Positions 35,175 through 45,937 of a stretch of DNA of 64,000 bases are shown piece after piece. This DNA is from Tricholoma matsutake. Its lineage: Eukaryota; Basidiomycota; Agaricomycetes; Agaricales; Tricholomataceae. Under the pieces are notes generated by a model. The model was not told the DNA's origin. It saw nothing but the letters and a program-made list of their open reading frames with translations, and ran no database searches. The stretch spans positions 11,098,001-11,162,000 of the forward strand of contig AP026543.1 of NCBI GenBank assembly GCA_026075535.2, written 5' to 3'. The position numbers and the translations under genes were made by a program. Every line of letters begins with the position of its first letter. Position 1 is the stretch's first letter.

Positions 35175-36601
35175 CATTCAACAATTCATCATTATTCGTT
35201 CAACATGAAGTTCAACATGGTCCAAAACCTGGACATTATGTTTTTTTTGTCTCATGCAAATGTACACATAATTTAATCAAATATAATAATTAACCTCCTT
35301 GTGCAAGATGCAAGGGAGTATACTACACTACATACCTAACACAAATGTGAGGAGGGCGGGGCAACAGTTTTAATTAACCAGAAAAAGAAAAAGAAAACCC
35401 TGCCCCTATGCAAAATGTGGGGAGGGGGTAGATGTGGCTGCCATTGCCCTGTCTTGGTATTGATGCCAGCCCTATTGTTGTCATGGCAATTTCCTCGTCG
35501 TTGTCCCACTCCCTCTCCCCATTGTCATTGCTGCACCCAATGAGCAGTCACTCACAGTGTGCTGTGATGCTGTTTGTGCCCATTGTCCCATCGTTGTTGT
35601 TGTGCCTGCTCCCTCCCTGTCATTCCCCATCAATGTTGCTCCACCCCACAAGCAGTTGCTTGCAGCAGCAGTTATGGGTGCATGCTGTGGTAGTGGTGGC
35701 CATCATCATTCTTGTCATCCCCCTCCCCATCATTGTCATTGTCATTGTCATGCCATCATTGTTGCCATTCTGCCTGCTCCCAGTCATCCCTGTCCTCACT
35801 GCTCCTCATGTCCACACCACATGCAGTGGCTCACAGCAGCATTGTGGGTGCGGCAGTGGCAGTGGTTGGCAGTCATAGTCATGTCCTTCCCTTCATTGTC
35901 TCCTTGTTGTTGTTTGTCATGTGGTCCCTGTCCCTGTCGTCTCCCAATTGCAGCAGTAGCAATGGGTGCTGGATCCCTTGGGCATTACCTGTTTCAAGGT
36001 AGTGACATAGCAGGAATACAGGGATGGGGGTAGCAGTGCTTACATTGTGGATATATGGGTACCCACTCACAGCAAAGTATTGCCTGCAGTTGTGGTAGAC
36101 CCAAACAAACCCCTCACATCCCACTTGAATGAGGGAGGAGGGGTACAAGCCATGCATTGTCATTGTATATAGAAAATGTAACCTAGAAATTTGTCACTAA
36201 GAAGAAAAGATACATGAAACACTTACTTAATGTCAAGAGGCTATGGTGGTGGTCAAGGCCACCATCTACAGAGGGGTGACATGTTTATGAGAGGGATGCA
36301 GCAATGTGACTTGGAGACAGTGGGAAAATGTTCATTGTTTATTTGGAATTGCCAGCTGGGAAAGTGTTGCCTCATATGGAGATATCAGTGCAGGGGACCA
36401 AGATTGGGATGAAGGATGGGGACAAGAACATCAATGCCAATGCCAATGAAAACAGTCGTGACAGGGAACAACACAGCACCCTCACTGGCCACTGTGAGCA
36501 ACAATAGGGATGCCAATGATGGCAACTACAAGGGTGAGGATGACAACAGGGCTAACAAATGAAACAGCAGATGGGGACCATAAACGTGGAGTTGCTAACA
36601 G
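35175..36601 (-). other. Structured module outside a recognised element
   Basis: The region is GT/TC-rich, and its long open frames are compositional. Palindromes at 35541-35554 and 35649-35662 belong to the same family as those in the elements at 37, 43, 54 and 61 kb. A minus-strand intron fits 36226 to 36183 (donor GTAAGT, acceptor AG). The segment near 35405-35430 resembles the reverse complement of 62090-62115, linking it to the Mutator-like element there. Terminal repeats of its own were not found. Confidence 0.45.
35541..35662 (-). repeat. Palindrome pair of the module family
   Basis: TGAGCAGTCACTCA (4-bp arms) and CAAGCAGTTGCTTG (6-bp arms, loop GT). Both are preceded on the plus strand by a CACCC-type run, as in the other arrays. 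Confidence 0.6.
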
Positions 36602-36814
36602 TACTTTACACTCCCCCCCCCCAGTCTGAGCGGACTCCACTCAGACACACTCGGACACTCGGACTTCACTCAGACTCTATTCAGACTCTGCTCAGACACT
36701 TGGACTTTGCTCGGACAACATCAATTGTGCATTTATTTACACCTTTAAAGTACTGTCCAAGTAAAGTCTGGGTTCCAGTCTTAGAGAAAGTCTTATAAGT
36801 CTCACAAAATAATG

Positions 36815-36905
36815 TGTGCACAGCAGGAATTGAACCAACAGCCCTCTGGACTAGCAATCATATGACAATGAAACATGCACACTCTACCACTTAAGCCAAG
36901 TAGTC
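36815..36905 (-). ncRNA. tRNA-like sequence with A and B boxes
   Basis: On the minus strand an A-box-like TGGCTTAAGTGG (36898-36887) precedes a perfect B-box GGTTCAATTCC (36836-36826) at tRNA-like spacing. The acceptor stem is poor, so this is not a functional tRNA gene. It may serve as an internal RNA polymerase III promoter. A similar sequence lies near each end of element M2. Confidence 0.5.
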
Positions 36906-37074
36906 ATTTAAAGTTACATACATTATATCTCTCTATTACTGAAATCTAATTTTTTATATATCATTAAATTGACCCCCTCGCATCTGTGTGAGGGGTAATT
37001 AATATGTATAATACTAAGCTCGAGGGGAGGGGGCCATAACTATCAATTATAAAAATAAATTAAAAACACCCACC

Positions 37075-37608
37075 ATGAGCAGTTGCTCGTGGCGGTGTTT
37101 GTCTCTCCCTGGGTCATCCCCTGGCCATCTCGCTCTCCTGTCCCCATTCTTCTCCCCCCTGAACCACCCCACAAGCAGATGCTCGTAGGCATGGGGCAGG
37201 TGTTGTTGTGGGTGTCCCCACTCTCATTGTCATCTCCCTTCCCTCTCATCTCCCTTTCCTCTCGTCTCCCTTCCCTCTCATCTCCCTTCCCTCTCGTCTC
37301 CCTTCCCCCTCACCTTCCACCCTGCAAGCAGGGGCTCGCAGCAGTGGTGGTGGTGGTGTCATCATCATCGTCGTTGCCAGTAGTAGTTTGTACCTATAAA
37401 AAGTTAGTTAGCATCGAAAAATGAAATGAGAAAAACTTACCTAGGACCCAAGAGATGTCAACATCTCTTGGGTCTCCCCTAATCATTGTCATTCCACCTG
37501 TTGTCCACCCTATGAGCAGTGGCTCATAGGGCTGGGGCGGGTGCTGTCATCATTCCCTGCCATAGTCATCATTCCACCCACCATCCACCCCACGAGCAGT
37601 TGCTCGTG
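37075..37608 (-). repeat. Array of covarying palindromes in M1
   Basis: Five units: 37075-37090, 37171-37186, 37324-37339, TATGAGCAGTGGCTCATA (37511-37528, 7-bp arms) and CACGAGCAGTTGCTCGTG (37591-37608, 8-bp arms). Most follow a CCACCC-like run. The outer arms differ between the perfect units but remain complementary. Confidence 0.75.
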
Positions 37609-38085
37609 AGGCTGGAGGCAGGTGGTGCGTCCTGCATGGTAGGCGTGAGGGCTGGGGGCAGGGGCTTGTTCTGTTGGGGTAGCCATTCTTGTCGTTTCGA
37701 AGTTGCACCCATTCCCACCCCACGAGCAGCTGTGAGTGCTCATTGTCATCAGCAGTACTAGATAATCCCTAAAAAAGTTCATTAGTAACAAAAACAAGAA
37801 AAAAAAACTTACCAATGGCCCAAGAGACATCAAATGATGTCCTAGGACTGTACGAGTGCTGGTCCACTCGGACTCCACTCAGACGCTCAGACAGTCCTAG
37901 GACAGTCCAAGGACTCAGCTTGGACTCAGCTTGGACTGGACATTTAGTTTGGCAGGACTTTCAGCCAAAGAAGTCTGAGCAAAGTCCAAGCAAAGTCCTC
38001 GGACAGTCCTAGGACTGTCTGAGTGTCCAAGCGGAGTCCACTTGGATTGGGGGGGGGGGAGTGTAAAGACCTCAGTTGCTAACAG

Positions 38086-38826
38086 CCTAATAGACAACAA
38101 GGCAGTCTTGGTTTGCAAATTCAGTGATTACATCATGCCCGTAATGAATATGTAAGAGGGTAACTATAATCTACTATAATATGCCTTGTGAAACAGCCTT
38201 TACATATTGACTCGAGGTTGGTGTACTATAAAGCCAGTCTCACACCTATAGCATGCAACTGAGGGACAATCACTAGGATGTCCAATGTTAGTTCATCCAA
38301 TCCTGCCAAACCCTCTTTTGCTGTTAGCAACAACTTGGACCATTTGATTAAAATTGAGTGCTGCACACTGTTGGTATCTTATCTAGTCTCCATCTTGCAC
38401 TTGCTGATGCTTGACTATGTATAGCCTTATATTTCAAACCTGATATAGGAAAAGAAAGCCCACCACTGCTAGTGCAGAACTTGAAGTATGTCCTGAGTCC
38501 TGGCTACTCAAGTTTTATATGGACCAGTCCCTGATTTAACACGAATTATTTACAGGCTTGCCTCTAGTAACCTTACATCCCATCACAATGCAAAGGTGGA
38601 GGCTGTATGGGCACAGTATAGACAGCAGTCGACCTCAGCAAGAGTTTAAGATTTATACTAGTACCAATGACTTGAATGTACTGTATTGAGTGACTAGTCT
38701 CCTAGGTCTCTTGGTCACATAGATGATAGACTTGAAGCTTGTGAGTGAGGTGGCAGATACAACTTGACTCCCCCTTCAATTCCTACTGATTGTGATTCAC
38801 AGTAACCACTCTTCCTCATGCTCTAT
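38086..38826. other. Unassigned flank of copia-3
   Basis: No gene or repeat was recognised. Open frames are short and no splice-consistent coding blocks were found. It is the 3' target flank of the copia-3 insertion. Confidence 0.4.
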
Positions 38827-39155
38827 TATAAGAGTGATAATGAGCTATAAATGATACAACTCAGCTCTACACTCAGAGAGTAGTAGACAGTCTGTATAAT
38901 ACCTATGAATGATACAACTATAGGTAATGGTAAGTATAATTTGCTATTGGTACATATAACTAGAATACTCACCTCAGCTCTACACTCGGAGAGTAGTAGA
39001 CAGTCTGAGGGAGGTATCTGTAATTGATGTGAGTATATATGAGTCAGATAGATGGTGATGACAGGCAGTGGAAGTGATCATAAGTACTAAAAATAGAGAA
39101 GCAGATAACAAACTTGATAACAACAATAGATTGTCTGCTCCAACACTCCCCCTCA
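38827..39155 (-). repeat. copia-3 3' LTR and polypurine tract
   Basis: The minus strand reads TGAGGGGGAG (39155-39146), then the LTR from TGTTGGAGCAGACAATC (39145) to CACTCTTATA (38827), 319 bp. Sequence 38827-39050 matches the 5' LTR part at 63653-63879. Variants such as CTCGG/CTTGG/CTCAG between repeats and copies are CpG transitions. Confidence 0.88.
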
Positions 39156-40870
39156 ATCTTTGTGTAATCCAAGTGAGGTGGCAAAGTACTTGACCTTCAG
39201 GCTCAGAAGTGCTTTCATAAGAGTATCGGCAATCATATCTTCAGTTGGACAATAGACCAACTTGAGTTTTCCCTCAGCAACGATCCAATGGATGAAGTAG
39301 AAACATATGTCGATGTGTTTTGTGTGAGTATGGTACTGATGATTGCGTGTCAGGGCGATTGCCAATTGATTGTCTCTGTACATAGTTGTTGGACCAGTGA
39401 ATTCCCCAAATATTTTGCCAAGCAATGATTGGAGCCAAATTGCTTCCTTCGTCGCTTGCGTAGCTGCCACATATTCTGCCTCCATTGTTGACAGTGCAAT
39501 TATCTCCTGTTTCTTCAAACTCCAAGAATCTGCTCCCCCATCCAACAAGAATGTGTATCCCAAGATAGCCTTCCTGTCCTCATGCATCAAACCATCCACA
39601 TCAAAATAGCCCTCCAACTCCATTGAGGAAATGCCAAACATCAACCACAAGTTGATCGTCTCTGCAAGGTAAGCAAAAACTCATTTCACAGCATTCCAGT
39701 GGGGTAATCCCAGGGTTTGAACAAATCTAGACAGTATACCCACTGCATAGGTAATGTCTGGTCACATACCCAGTGAGGCATACATCAAAGAACTGACCAC
39801 CTCTTGATATGGCTTGTTTTTCATTTCAGCAAATTCTTGTGCTATTTTTGGGCTATGGGAGGTTGATAGATGGGCGCTTGGATCCATTGGCATAGCAATG
39901 GGCTTCACATTCTCAAAACCATATCAATTGAGCATGGAGGTGATGTAGGACTTTTGGGATAGGGCAATGGTTTGAGCACCACAATCACGCTTGACTGTGA
40001 TCCCTAAAATCCAGTTAATCTCTCCAAGGTCAGAAATCTCAAAGGCTTTGCATAGCTCTATCTTGATTTCCTTTTCCAGATCAACTGACAATGCCATAGC
40101 CAAACAATCATCCACATGCACAGCCAGCACCATCAAATTCTCTCCCTCCACACGGTAGAATACAGCTTGATCTACCTCACACTTCTTCATTCGCAATGGC
40201 CCCATCAGTACACTCGAAAATGTTTGGTACCAAAGATGGCCACTCTGGCGCAAACCATAGAGGGGTTTGAGTAGATGACATACAAGGGATTTGTCATCTG
40301 TGAGGTGGATACCAGGAGGTAAGCACATATAGATGATTTCTCCTTCTTCAAACTCACCATTCAAAAAGGTGCTTTTGATATCGATCTGATGGATTTCAAA
40401 GTCATAGCATGCAGACATTGCTAATAGTGTGCGTATAGATGCCATTTTTGCTACAGGAGCATATGTCTCAAAGAAATTGATGCCAGGAACTTGCAAAAAA
40501 CCCTGGGCAACAAGGCATGGGTGGTAACATACAATCACACCTGATGCATCACGCTTCACAATGAACGTCCAACGACATCCAACGATATTTGTGTTTGGGA
40601 GTGGTTTCTCGAGTCTCCAGGTACTGAACGCCTCTAGCACCATCCTTTCCTCCACCATTGCCTCCTGCCATCTTGGTCAGTCAGGACTCCTCATTGCCTC
40701 CTTCAGGTTCTGAGGTTCTAGCCCATGCGCCTCCACAAGTTCCCCCTCAACATTCTCATTATCTATGTCATCATCCACTTCCTCAATTCTCGCTTCAGGT
40801 ACAGGCATGCCATGGGGGAAAATGGGCTGATTCTTTAGACCCTGGGCAGATCCCTTTCAAGATTGCACAT
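39153..40870 (-). pseudogene. copia-3 reverse transcriptase and RNase H
   Basis: RT starts near 40690 (LKEAMRSPD, stop, PRWQEAM) and runs through VGCRWTF, QIDIKSTFLNGE and KPLYGLRQSG, with the catalytic stretch VHVDDCLAM (VDD) near 40110. RNase H follows with DVDGLMHEDR, STMEAEYVAA, DNQLAIALTRN, HTKHIDI and ADTLMKAL. The stops LN*YGFEN, GM*PDITYAV and VK*VFAYL each sit at a conserved Arg position of copia RT, so each fits CGA to TGA. The 5' boundary is the gypsy LTR at 40871. Confidence 0.88.
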
Positions 40871-40880
40871 TGATGATACT

Positions 40881-42197
40881 TAGTGTTTGAAAGTCCAGTT
40901 GCATGGACCGAAAAAAAACCAGCAACTGAACCGGACCCAACCGCGGTCCGGTCTGTCTCACAGGTTCTGCAGCAGTGGTTGTGGACTGGTCCGGTTGCTG
41001 GTTGTGTAGTTTTTCAAATAATTATGGATCAGGTAAAGACTGGTTGCAACCAGTTGCAACCGGTCTTTGATCATAATTTGATGTGCTGCTAAGGTAAGTG
41101 ATCAATAGATTATACTTGATACAAGTAATCTGAGTGCTGGCACTGAGTGACCAAATAAGTTATTGTAGGATTGTAATGCCTTAACAGCTATGTCCATAAA
41201 CCAGGATTCCACACTGTATAGAGTATATCTACATCCACCCAAATGCACTAATTGAATGGTGCAGTGGTTCATTCATGGTAAACACCCTTCCTCCTCATTC
41301 CTCTCAAAACTCCGTAGCACTGTAATTAAATAACGGCTCACTCGATTCTCTTGTAAACTTGGATTATACACAACATATAGTATATATATGTTCTCCCTAA
41401 AGCGCTAGTCAAACGGTGCAGTAATACATTTATGGTAAGCAACCCTTCCTCCTCATTCCTCTCAGAACTACATAGTACTGTAATGGCTCAACTGATCCTT
41501 TCGTAAACTTGGATTAGACACAATATATAGTATATATATATTCTCCCCAAATAGCTAGTTGAACGGTGAAGTCATTCATTTATGCTAAGCAACCCTTCCT
41601 CCTCATTCCTCTCAGAACTCCATAGTACTGTACTTCAATAACGGCTTAACCGATCATTTCGTAAACTTGGATTATACACAACATATAGTATATATATGCT
41701 CTCCCTAAAGCGCTAGTTGAACAGTGCAGTCATTCATTCATGGTAAGCAACCCTTCCTCCTCATTCCTCTCAGAACTCCATAGTACTGTAATTCAATAAT
41801 GGCTCAACCGATCCTTTTGTAAACTTTGAATAGACACTATATATATGATATATACACACACCCCAAAGCACTAGCCACATGGTCTAGCCATTCATTTATG
41901 ATTTTGTCAGTAGTGTTTACTTCTATTACTACTACTAGTTATTGAAATATGTTACTTCGAGACATGTATATTAGTGTACAAATAGTCGGTCCTGACCGGT
42001 TGTGAACTGGTCAGGACCAGTCTATATATGGACCAGTTTTAAACTGGTTTGGCAACCGTGAGGCAACCGAGTAGAACTGGTTTACCCCAGTCCGGTCTTC
42101 GGTTGCCTTGATTTTGAGCATGTAAGCAACCGGACCGGTCCACGGTTGCCCCTGTTGTGGTCAAAAAAACCAGACCGGACCGGACTTTTAAACACTA
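40881..42197. mobile_element. Non-autonomous hAT-like element, 1317 bp
   Basis: The left end is TAGTGTTTGAAAGTCCAGTT and the right end read inward is TAGTGTTTAAAAGTCCGGTC. The 8-bp duplication ATGATACT lies at 40873-40880 and 42198-42205. CCGGTC/GACCGG motifs fill the first and last 200 bp. The core is a four-copy tandem repeat and has no coding region. Confidence 0.93.
41215..41880 (+). repeat. 150-158 bp tandem repeat, about four copies
   Basis: The landmark CCCTTCCTCCTCATTCCTCTC recurs at 41285, 41443, 41593 and 41751. Each unit also carries GTAAACTTGGATTA and a TATAGTATATATAT tract. It is confined to the hAT-like element. Confidence 0.85.
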
Positions 42198-42360
42198 ATG
42201 ATACTCAACCCAGAAACCCAAACAAAACACCTAAAAGGGTCCTATTTGGTATAACACAAGTCAGAGGAAGGTTGCAATTCATTCTAAACTTTCACCAATC
42301 TCCAATAATAATGAACTAGATGATCTGAACAAAGTTTGGGATTGCGAAGTAGTTTCGAGG

Positions 42361-42440
42361 TGTTGCAATATTTTTCGAGGTGTTGCAATATTTTTCGAGG
42401 TGTTGCAATATTTTTCGAGATGTTGCGATATTTTTCGGGA
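42361..42440 (+). repeat. 20-bp tandem repeat, four copies
   Basis: TGTTGCAATATTTTTCGAGG is repeated four times, the last two units with small changes. It lies within the family G LTR and is absent as an array from the other LTR copies seen here. Confidence 0.85.
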
Positions 42441-42750
42441 TTGTGAAATGGACTGCAAAGATATTGGTGAGTGATGGAAAGGTTGATAAACAATGCGAGA
42501 GGTGAGCAATGATGAATACAAGAGGATGCTGAAAATATCGAGAGGGAAAATGAGGATGAATGAGTTTTGACAAAATCCAAAGAATTTTCGGAATAAAACT
42601 TGTGACTCAAATGATGAGAAGAGAATTTTTTTAGCTCTCCACTACTAATACTATACTTGAGGGATGCTTCCCTTGTTATTCATTGTGGATAATACAGGGT
42701 TTTGTAGGTTAAAAGGAGATAGTACCAAAAAGGCAATAGTGGGCATGTGG

Positions 42751-44156
42751 TAGGGCTGCGCACTGTCCGTATTATGGCCACGGCCGTACAACACACAGTA
42801 GTTTGACAGATATGGTAGACCATACACCATCCATATATCTAACACCCATAACCTCTGATGGTATGGTATGGGTACCAATACGGCCATATTACGGTTGACA
42901 GAAATATAATAATACACAAAATTGAATATAACATTCCAGTACTATGCAGTGACAGGAGTTTGTTGTTTGCAATGGTCCAGAGTGTTTTATACATTGGAAT
43001 TATTATTCAGATAGTGTGAGGGATGATACAAATGTTCTTATTGAGATAAGTACAACTAACCGCCCTCGCACACAGCGAGGGAAGGGGCTACAAGAATAAT
43101 GAATGACAGAAAACAAAAAAAGCTCCCATGAAAAACGCAAGTTATTCACCCTGGCTGTCCATCCCCCCTCCCTGTTGCTCCCCGTTTCCACCCCGCAAGC
43201 AGTTGCCCGTGGTGGTGGTTGGGGGTGCTGTGGTGGTGGTGGTGGTGGTGGTTCTCATCCTTATCCTCCCCATCCTCCTCATTGTTGTGTTCACCTGCCG
43301 TCTCCATCATTGTCAGGTACTCTCTCTGTCTCCATCCCATCCCTGCCATCATGGGGTCCGTTGTGCCGCTCATTCTGGCCCTGCCACTTTGGTTGTCCCT
43401 GGTCATCCCCTCGTCGTTGTTCAGTTTCCTTTTGCTTGCATCGCCGTGGTCATAATCCACAGCAAAAGTAGTCCACCCTGCGAGCAGTAGCTCGCAGCGG
43501 TGGGTCTGGGTGCTGGGTCTGGGTTGTTGTTGTGCTCATCCCTGTTGTTCCCATCATCGTCGTCCTCTTCGTTGTTGTTGTCGTGATTTAGTCGTCGGCA
43601 TCCTTCGTCTTCATGCCCTTCTGCAGTCTCCTATGCCCAAATGATGAGGCAGTCCTCAGCCAGCGGGTGGAGGTGCGTTGGTTGTCATTGTAGTGTCGTT
43701 GTTAAATAAAACCTGTAGATAATAACAATAGAAGTTAGTTGAATGAAGAAAATGAGAGAGGAGACATAAAAAACACTTACCCGGGGTGGTCATATTCCCA
43801 CCATTTGTTTGTTCGGTGGTGGTGGTAGCCCTGCATCATCATCGTCGTTGTCTTACTGACAAGGCGAGCTCACCGTTGTTGTCGTCGTTGGGCTTATCTT
43901 TGTTGACTGTTTGGTCATTGTGTGATCGAAACCTAAATAAATTTGTCAGCATTTCTATTTTTGGCTGAGTGCTTATAGAAAGCGCCATATAACCGTATGC
44001 ATGGCCATAACAACCGTCTTTTGATGGTCAATATGGCATAAATCCATACCGTACACCATACCGTCAAGGCAAGTCTCAAGGTCCTGACGGTATGGGTACC
44101 GTAACCATCAGACGGCACCATGTAACCATCAGTGTATGGCACGGTGCGCAGCCCTA
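42751..44156 (-). mobile_element. Non-autonomous hAT-like element, TAGGG type, 1406 bp
   Basis: The left end is TAGGGCTGCGCACTGT and the right end read inward is TAGGGCTGCGCACCGT. A perfect 8-bp duplication GCATGTGG lies at 42743-42750 and 44157-44164. Subterminal arrays of ACGGTATGG/CCATACCG units mark both ends. The core holds the structured module on the minus strand: intron 43780-43713 (donor GTAAGT, acceptor CTACAG) and palindromes at 43193-43496. No transposase was found. Confidence 0.92.
43193..43496 (-). repeat. Palindromes of the module family in the TAGGG-type hAT
   Basis: TGCGAGCAGTAGCTCGCA (43479-43496) has 7-bp perfect arms. A decayed unit, GCAAGCAGTTGCCCGT, lies near 43195-43210. 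Both follow a CCACCC-like run. Confidence 0.7.
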
Positions 44157-45414
44157 GCATGTGGAGAACATGAGGCAAAAGAAAACATATGGACTTCAGG
44201 GATGAAGTGATAACTGACATGGAACAATAATCACGAGTCTAGGGAGTGTGGGAGACAATAAATCGAAATATAGACTGTCCTTTTGTTCTAGAATTGGCTA
44301 AATATTGCAAATATCACAAAAATATTGCAAAACATCATGATGCGCCTCAAGGGGATGTGTGCTGCATGAATGTAGCCGAAATGTGGTTCGTCAAAGTTAA
44401 TTATGTAAAGGGGAAGTGATGGGAAGCATGCAAAGTGCTGGGGGTCCATGCTGAAGTGTGCGAAGTAGAAACTAAAAATGCAAAATCTTTGAAATGTCCG
44501 AAATTTGATTGGAAGCTTGTGAAATAGTCGAAAAAGGTTCGAAAGATGCCGAAAATAGATGCAAAATAATTGAGGGGTGATTGTGAATGTCTGTGGCTGT
44601 GCATTGACTATCTGTGAATCTGCAAAATCATTTTCCGAGCTTATACTGGCTGGTGGACCTATCATCCTCCCCAGTTGTTAAATACTGACTGTCCCCAGTC
44701 AGCTGCACTGAGTAACATGTGAATCATTGGTAGATGGCATGATGAGGTGCAAAACGACGTAAGAAGGAGAGTAGGATGGTTGAAATAAGTCCTAAATAAT
44801 TTCGTTGACAATATCGCAAGCTGGATCGCAAATTTCAGGAAAAACAACAAACATTGAGGGGTTTCCGAATGTTGAATGAAAGTCGAAACAAGCAATGAAA
44901 GGAATATCGAAGTGATGTGACTCGTGAACGATCGAAGAAGTCAGATGTCAAGGAATGTTGGGAAAATAACTTTTTGGTGAATAAAGATCATTTTCGGGGA
45001 ATAGCGAAACTAACTGTGACTGGTGAAAGATATTTTTTGCTGTAATGATCTTCTCGAAGAAATTTCGGATGTTTGTTAAGGCGTGAGATCTAGGGGACAA
45101 GCAAGTTGATAAACATTTTGTATGGATTGGGATAAAGGTCGAATTGGTTTCGAGGACCTTCATGGAACTGTGGTCTTGCTGTGCGACTTGTTTCAAAGTA
45201 ATCTGGTCTCTGTATTTCATATGAAGTTCGGGTGACAACAAAAGTAGTTCTTCGAGATTTAGCATGGCGATCGGGACGTTCATAGTACGATCGAAGATGT
45301 CCCATGCAATTGTCGTGTGCTGAACAGAGCCATGATGGCTGTGGTATGAAGAATCTTTGCAAGGTTTTGGAGCTGTACCGAAATTTTGTTCTTGTGGTGG
45401 CAAATAAGCGTTTT

Positions 45415-45688
45415 TGTTGAAATTAATCCCAGTGATGCATGCTGTATACATGAGGCAATACATGCAGCATACGCATGTTACTGCGCTTACTGCGCATACA
45501 TGCGGTAAACACATTCCTGAGTCATGTGACATCCTTATTATTATGTATATAAGGAGAACCTGTACCATAGTAGGAATACAGTGTTCTTACCTCTGCTAAC
45601 CCTAGCTGTAAGTCTAAGTAAACCCCAGGTAGGTTGTAAGGAACGTGTTGTCTCTTCCACTGTGCAGCGTATATAGTCTGCTCCAACA
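45415..45688 (+). repeat. copia-4 5' LTR
   Basis: 274 bp. It contains an alternating GCATAC/GCGC-rich block and a TATATAAGGAG promoter-like stretch near 45546-45556. It differs from the 3' LTR at GACATCC (GACGTCC in the partner) and CAGCGTAT (CAGCATAT in the partner). Confidence 0.95.
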
Positions 45689-45708
45689 GGTTATGGTCCC
45701 TGCTGGGC
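45689..45708 (+). other. copia-4 primer-binding site
   Basis: GGTTATGGTCCCTGCTGGGC starts immediately after the LTR. Like the sites of copia-1 and copia-3 it begins GGTTATGG, fitting priming by the 5' half of initiator tRNA-Met. Confidence 0.65.
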
Positions 45709-45937
45709 ACGTCGCAAACGCGCCTTAATTGGCTGTGAATGACGTTGACTTCATCGTCTCCAAATTATAACCTTGTGCTCTTCGTGAGCTGCATTACGCT
45801 CCCTGCGAGCTGCATATAAAACCTAGGTTGACTAGGGTTAACCACTCTGAAGGAGTGTTTTCTCCTGAGAACGTTAAACATGTTTTATTGAGTAAAAAGA
45901 CTGATTGAGAGCTTTTAACAGCTGCCACCACAAAATC

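Larger units (their letters stand above)
36602..38073 (-). mobile_element. Non-autonomous Mutator-like element M1 (1472 bp)
   Basis: The left end is TACTTTACACTCC and the right end read inward is GAGGTCTTTACACTCC, each followed by a C run. The direct repeat AGTTGCTAACAG (36590-36601, 38074-38085) flanks it; a 9-12 bp duplication fits Mutator-like elements. Subterminal arrays are built from ACTCAGAC/CTCGGACT-type units at both ends. Inside are a tRNA-like sequence (36815-36905), two minus-strand introns with GTAAGT donors (37440-37394 with branch sequence CTAAC, and 37812-37769 with TACTAAT), hairpins beside the donors, and an array of palindromes. A TC-rich tandem repeat of about 16 bp lies at 37234-37313. 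No transposase was found. Confidence 0.75.
40871..44664 (-). repeat. Family G LTR (3' end of the array), holding two hAT-like elements
   Basis: Outer boundary TGATGATACT at 40871, inner boundary CCTATCA at 44664. Removing the hAT-like elements 40881-42197 and 42751-44156 with one duplicate each leaves about 1055 bp, matching the other LTRs. Confidence 0.85.

Noticed and set aside
35432..36033. Long open frames rich in Cys, His, Val and Ser; similar ones at 37083-37424, 43103-43490, 54301-54944 and 61852-62200
   Set aside because: Frames are open on several phases at once because of GT/TC-rich low-complexity sequence. No conserved protein is kept between elements, apart from the short motif that the palindromes explain better.
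42361..42440. CRISPR-like array
   Set aside because: 20-bp units are head to tail with no spacers, inside an LTR of a eukaryotic retroelement.
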